NCBI GenBank assembly: GCA_028284125.1
Contig: JANQSI010000012.1
Location: forward strand, 24,700 to 88,699
Length of the DNA: 64,000 nucleotides
Direction of reading: 5' to 3'
From: Cyclobacteriaceae bacterium
GTDB lineage: Bacteria; Bacteroidota; Bacteroidia; Cytophagales; Cyclobacteriaceae
This document shows, one piece after another, positions 63,766 through 64,000 of the stretch. Numbering within the stretch: position 1 is the first letter of the stretch; each line of letters begins with the position of its first letter. Position numbers and translations under genes: made by a program. The notes beneath the pieces were generated by a model. The model was not told the origin of the DNA, ran no database searches, and saw only the letters and a list, made by a program, of their open reading frames with translations.

Positions 63766-63840
63766 CAGACGCTGATCAGGCATATGTCTTAGTGCTTTCT
63801 GGCTGATTTCAGTACAACCTTCACTAAGCGTAGGTTGCAC
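63760..63840 (+). repeat. attC-like site 3 (81 bp, tentative right end)
   Basis: Left core GGGTAAC (63760-63766). The arms AACAGACGCT and AGCGTAGGTT pair at AAC/GTT and ACGC/GCGT, then CTTAGTG with CACTAAG inside. Right core GTTGCAC (63834-63840) is poorer than in the other sites. The left core overlaps the end of the TPR gene. Confidence 0.55.
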
Positions 63841-63943
63841 CTACGCTTTGGTATGAATTGTTATGAAAACAATAAAATAAATAAGGCGTAGTGAATGCTA
63901 ACGCCTAGCTCTCGTTTTTTAGTTCACCCTACGCCAAGGTAGA
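63841..63943 (+). other. Start of a possible fourth cassette, no gene seen
   Basis: After attC-like site 3 the sequence has no ORF. It contains TACGCTTTGG and a further imperfect inverted pair, GGCGTAGTGAA with TTCACCCTACGCC (about 63883-63935), which may be a terminator or another partial site. It runs into the 57-bp repeat. Confidence 0.4.
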
Positions 63944-64000
63944 GATTTACCGTAACAAACCCATGAATTAGTCAGGGATAAGCCATAGACTTCCCATGGA
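63944..64000. repeat. 57-bp repeat, copy 2 (runs off the right edge)
   Basis: Identical to 17262-17318 over all 57 bases available, beginning GATTTACCGTAACAAACCCA. The copy is cut by the window end, so the true length is greater. Confidence 0.9.

Larger units (their letters stand above)
60955..63840 (+). mobile_element. Integron-type gene cassette array (three cassettes, no integrase seen)
   Basis: Three cassettes, all read left to right, each a single gene followed by an attC-like site. For every cassette the bases at its start match, in reverse complement, the core at the beginning of its attC: GTTGGGCTT with AAGCCCAAC; GTTATGCACA with TGTGCATAAC; GTTACCCACC with GGTGGGTAAC. This follows from the way circular cassettes insert at G|TT. 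No intI or obvious attI lies to the left, so within the window it is a cluster of attC sites lacking an integrase. Confidence 0.82.

Overview
This window looks like a chromosome segment of a marine-type Bacteroidota, most likely of the order Cytophagales. The clues are many short-signal lipoproteins with Cys lipoboxes, DUF5916, DUF6702/HupE, DUF3108 and DPP-IV-like proteins, a tail-fibre-like protein with the GNVGIGT signature, promoters with a TAnnTTTG -7 box, and abundant extragenic palindromes. The order-level assignment is inference. No rRNA, tRNA or CRISPR array was seen.

Layout. 1-11 kb: a chemotaxis receptor cut by the left edge, an M20 amidohydrolase, a serpin lipoprotein, small secreted or membrane unknowns, a beta-lactamase-fold hydrolase, a membrane class III cyclase and RsgA. 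11-17.7 kb: an accessory island with a frameshifted RidA-like gene, a tail-fibre-like protein, a small divergent pair with an XRE regulator, an ORC/CDC6-like ATPase and two orphan proteins. These genes are separated by a family of palindromic elements and short direct repeats. 17.7-32 kb: a YoaP-type acetyltransferase and a run of exported peptidases and hydrolases (M28, M3, alpha/beta hydrolase, S9/DPP-IV) with DUF6702, HupE, DUF5916, VOC and YfiR proteins. 32-40.7 kb: two MacB/FtsX-type permeases, an AEC transporter, a membrane AraC regulator and an HExxH lipoprotein. 40.8-50.2 kb: core genes (metG, typA, menA, argS), a DUF3108 protein, a serine hydrolase and an array of extragenic palindromes.

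50-60.5 kb holds an unusual amino-acid block. On the minus strand, two guanidino-modifying enzymes (a CtlX-like one and a DDAH/amidinotransferase-like one) overlap and lie upstream of argS. On the plus strand are an arginine decarboxylase, an ornithine-cyclodeaminase-family reductase that lacks the usual catalytic Asp region, an HxlR regulator, a proline-racemase-family protein with the Cys/Thr pair of trans-3-hydroxy-L-proline dehydratase, and a 1009-residue fusion of a hydroxylysine-kinase-like domain, an M23 domain and a class III PLP phospho-lyase-like domain. Together they read as a salvage route for modified amino acids (3-hydroxyproline, 5-hydroxylysine, possibly methylarginine), such as those released from collagen.

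60.5-64 kb: a 21-bp tandem repeat, then an integron-type cassette array with no integrase in the window. Three plus-strand cassettes are each followed by an attC-like imperfect palindrome. In all three, the cassette's first bases are the reverse complement of the core at the start of its own attC, which is the hallmark of integron cassettes. The window ends inside a 57-bp sequence that also occurs in the 17-kb island.
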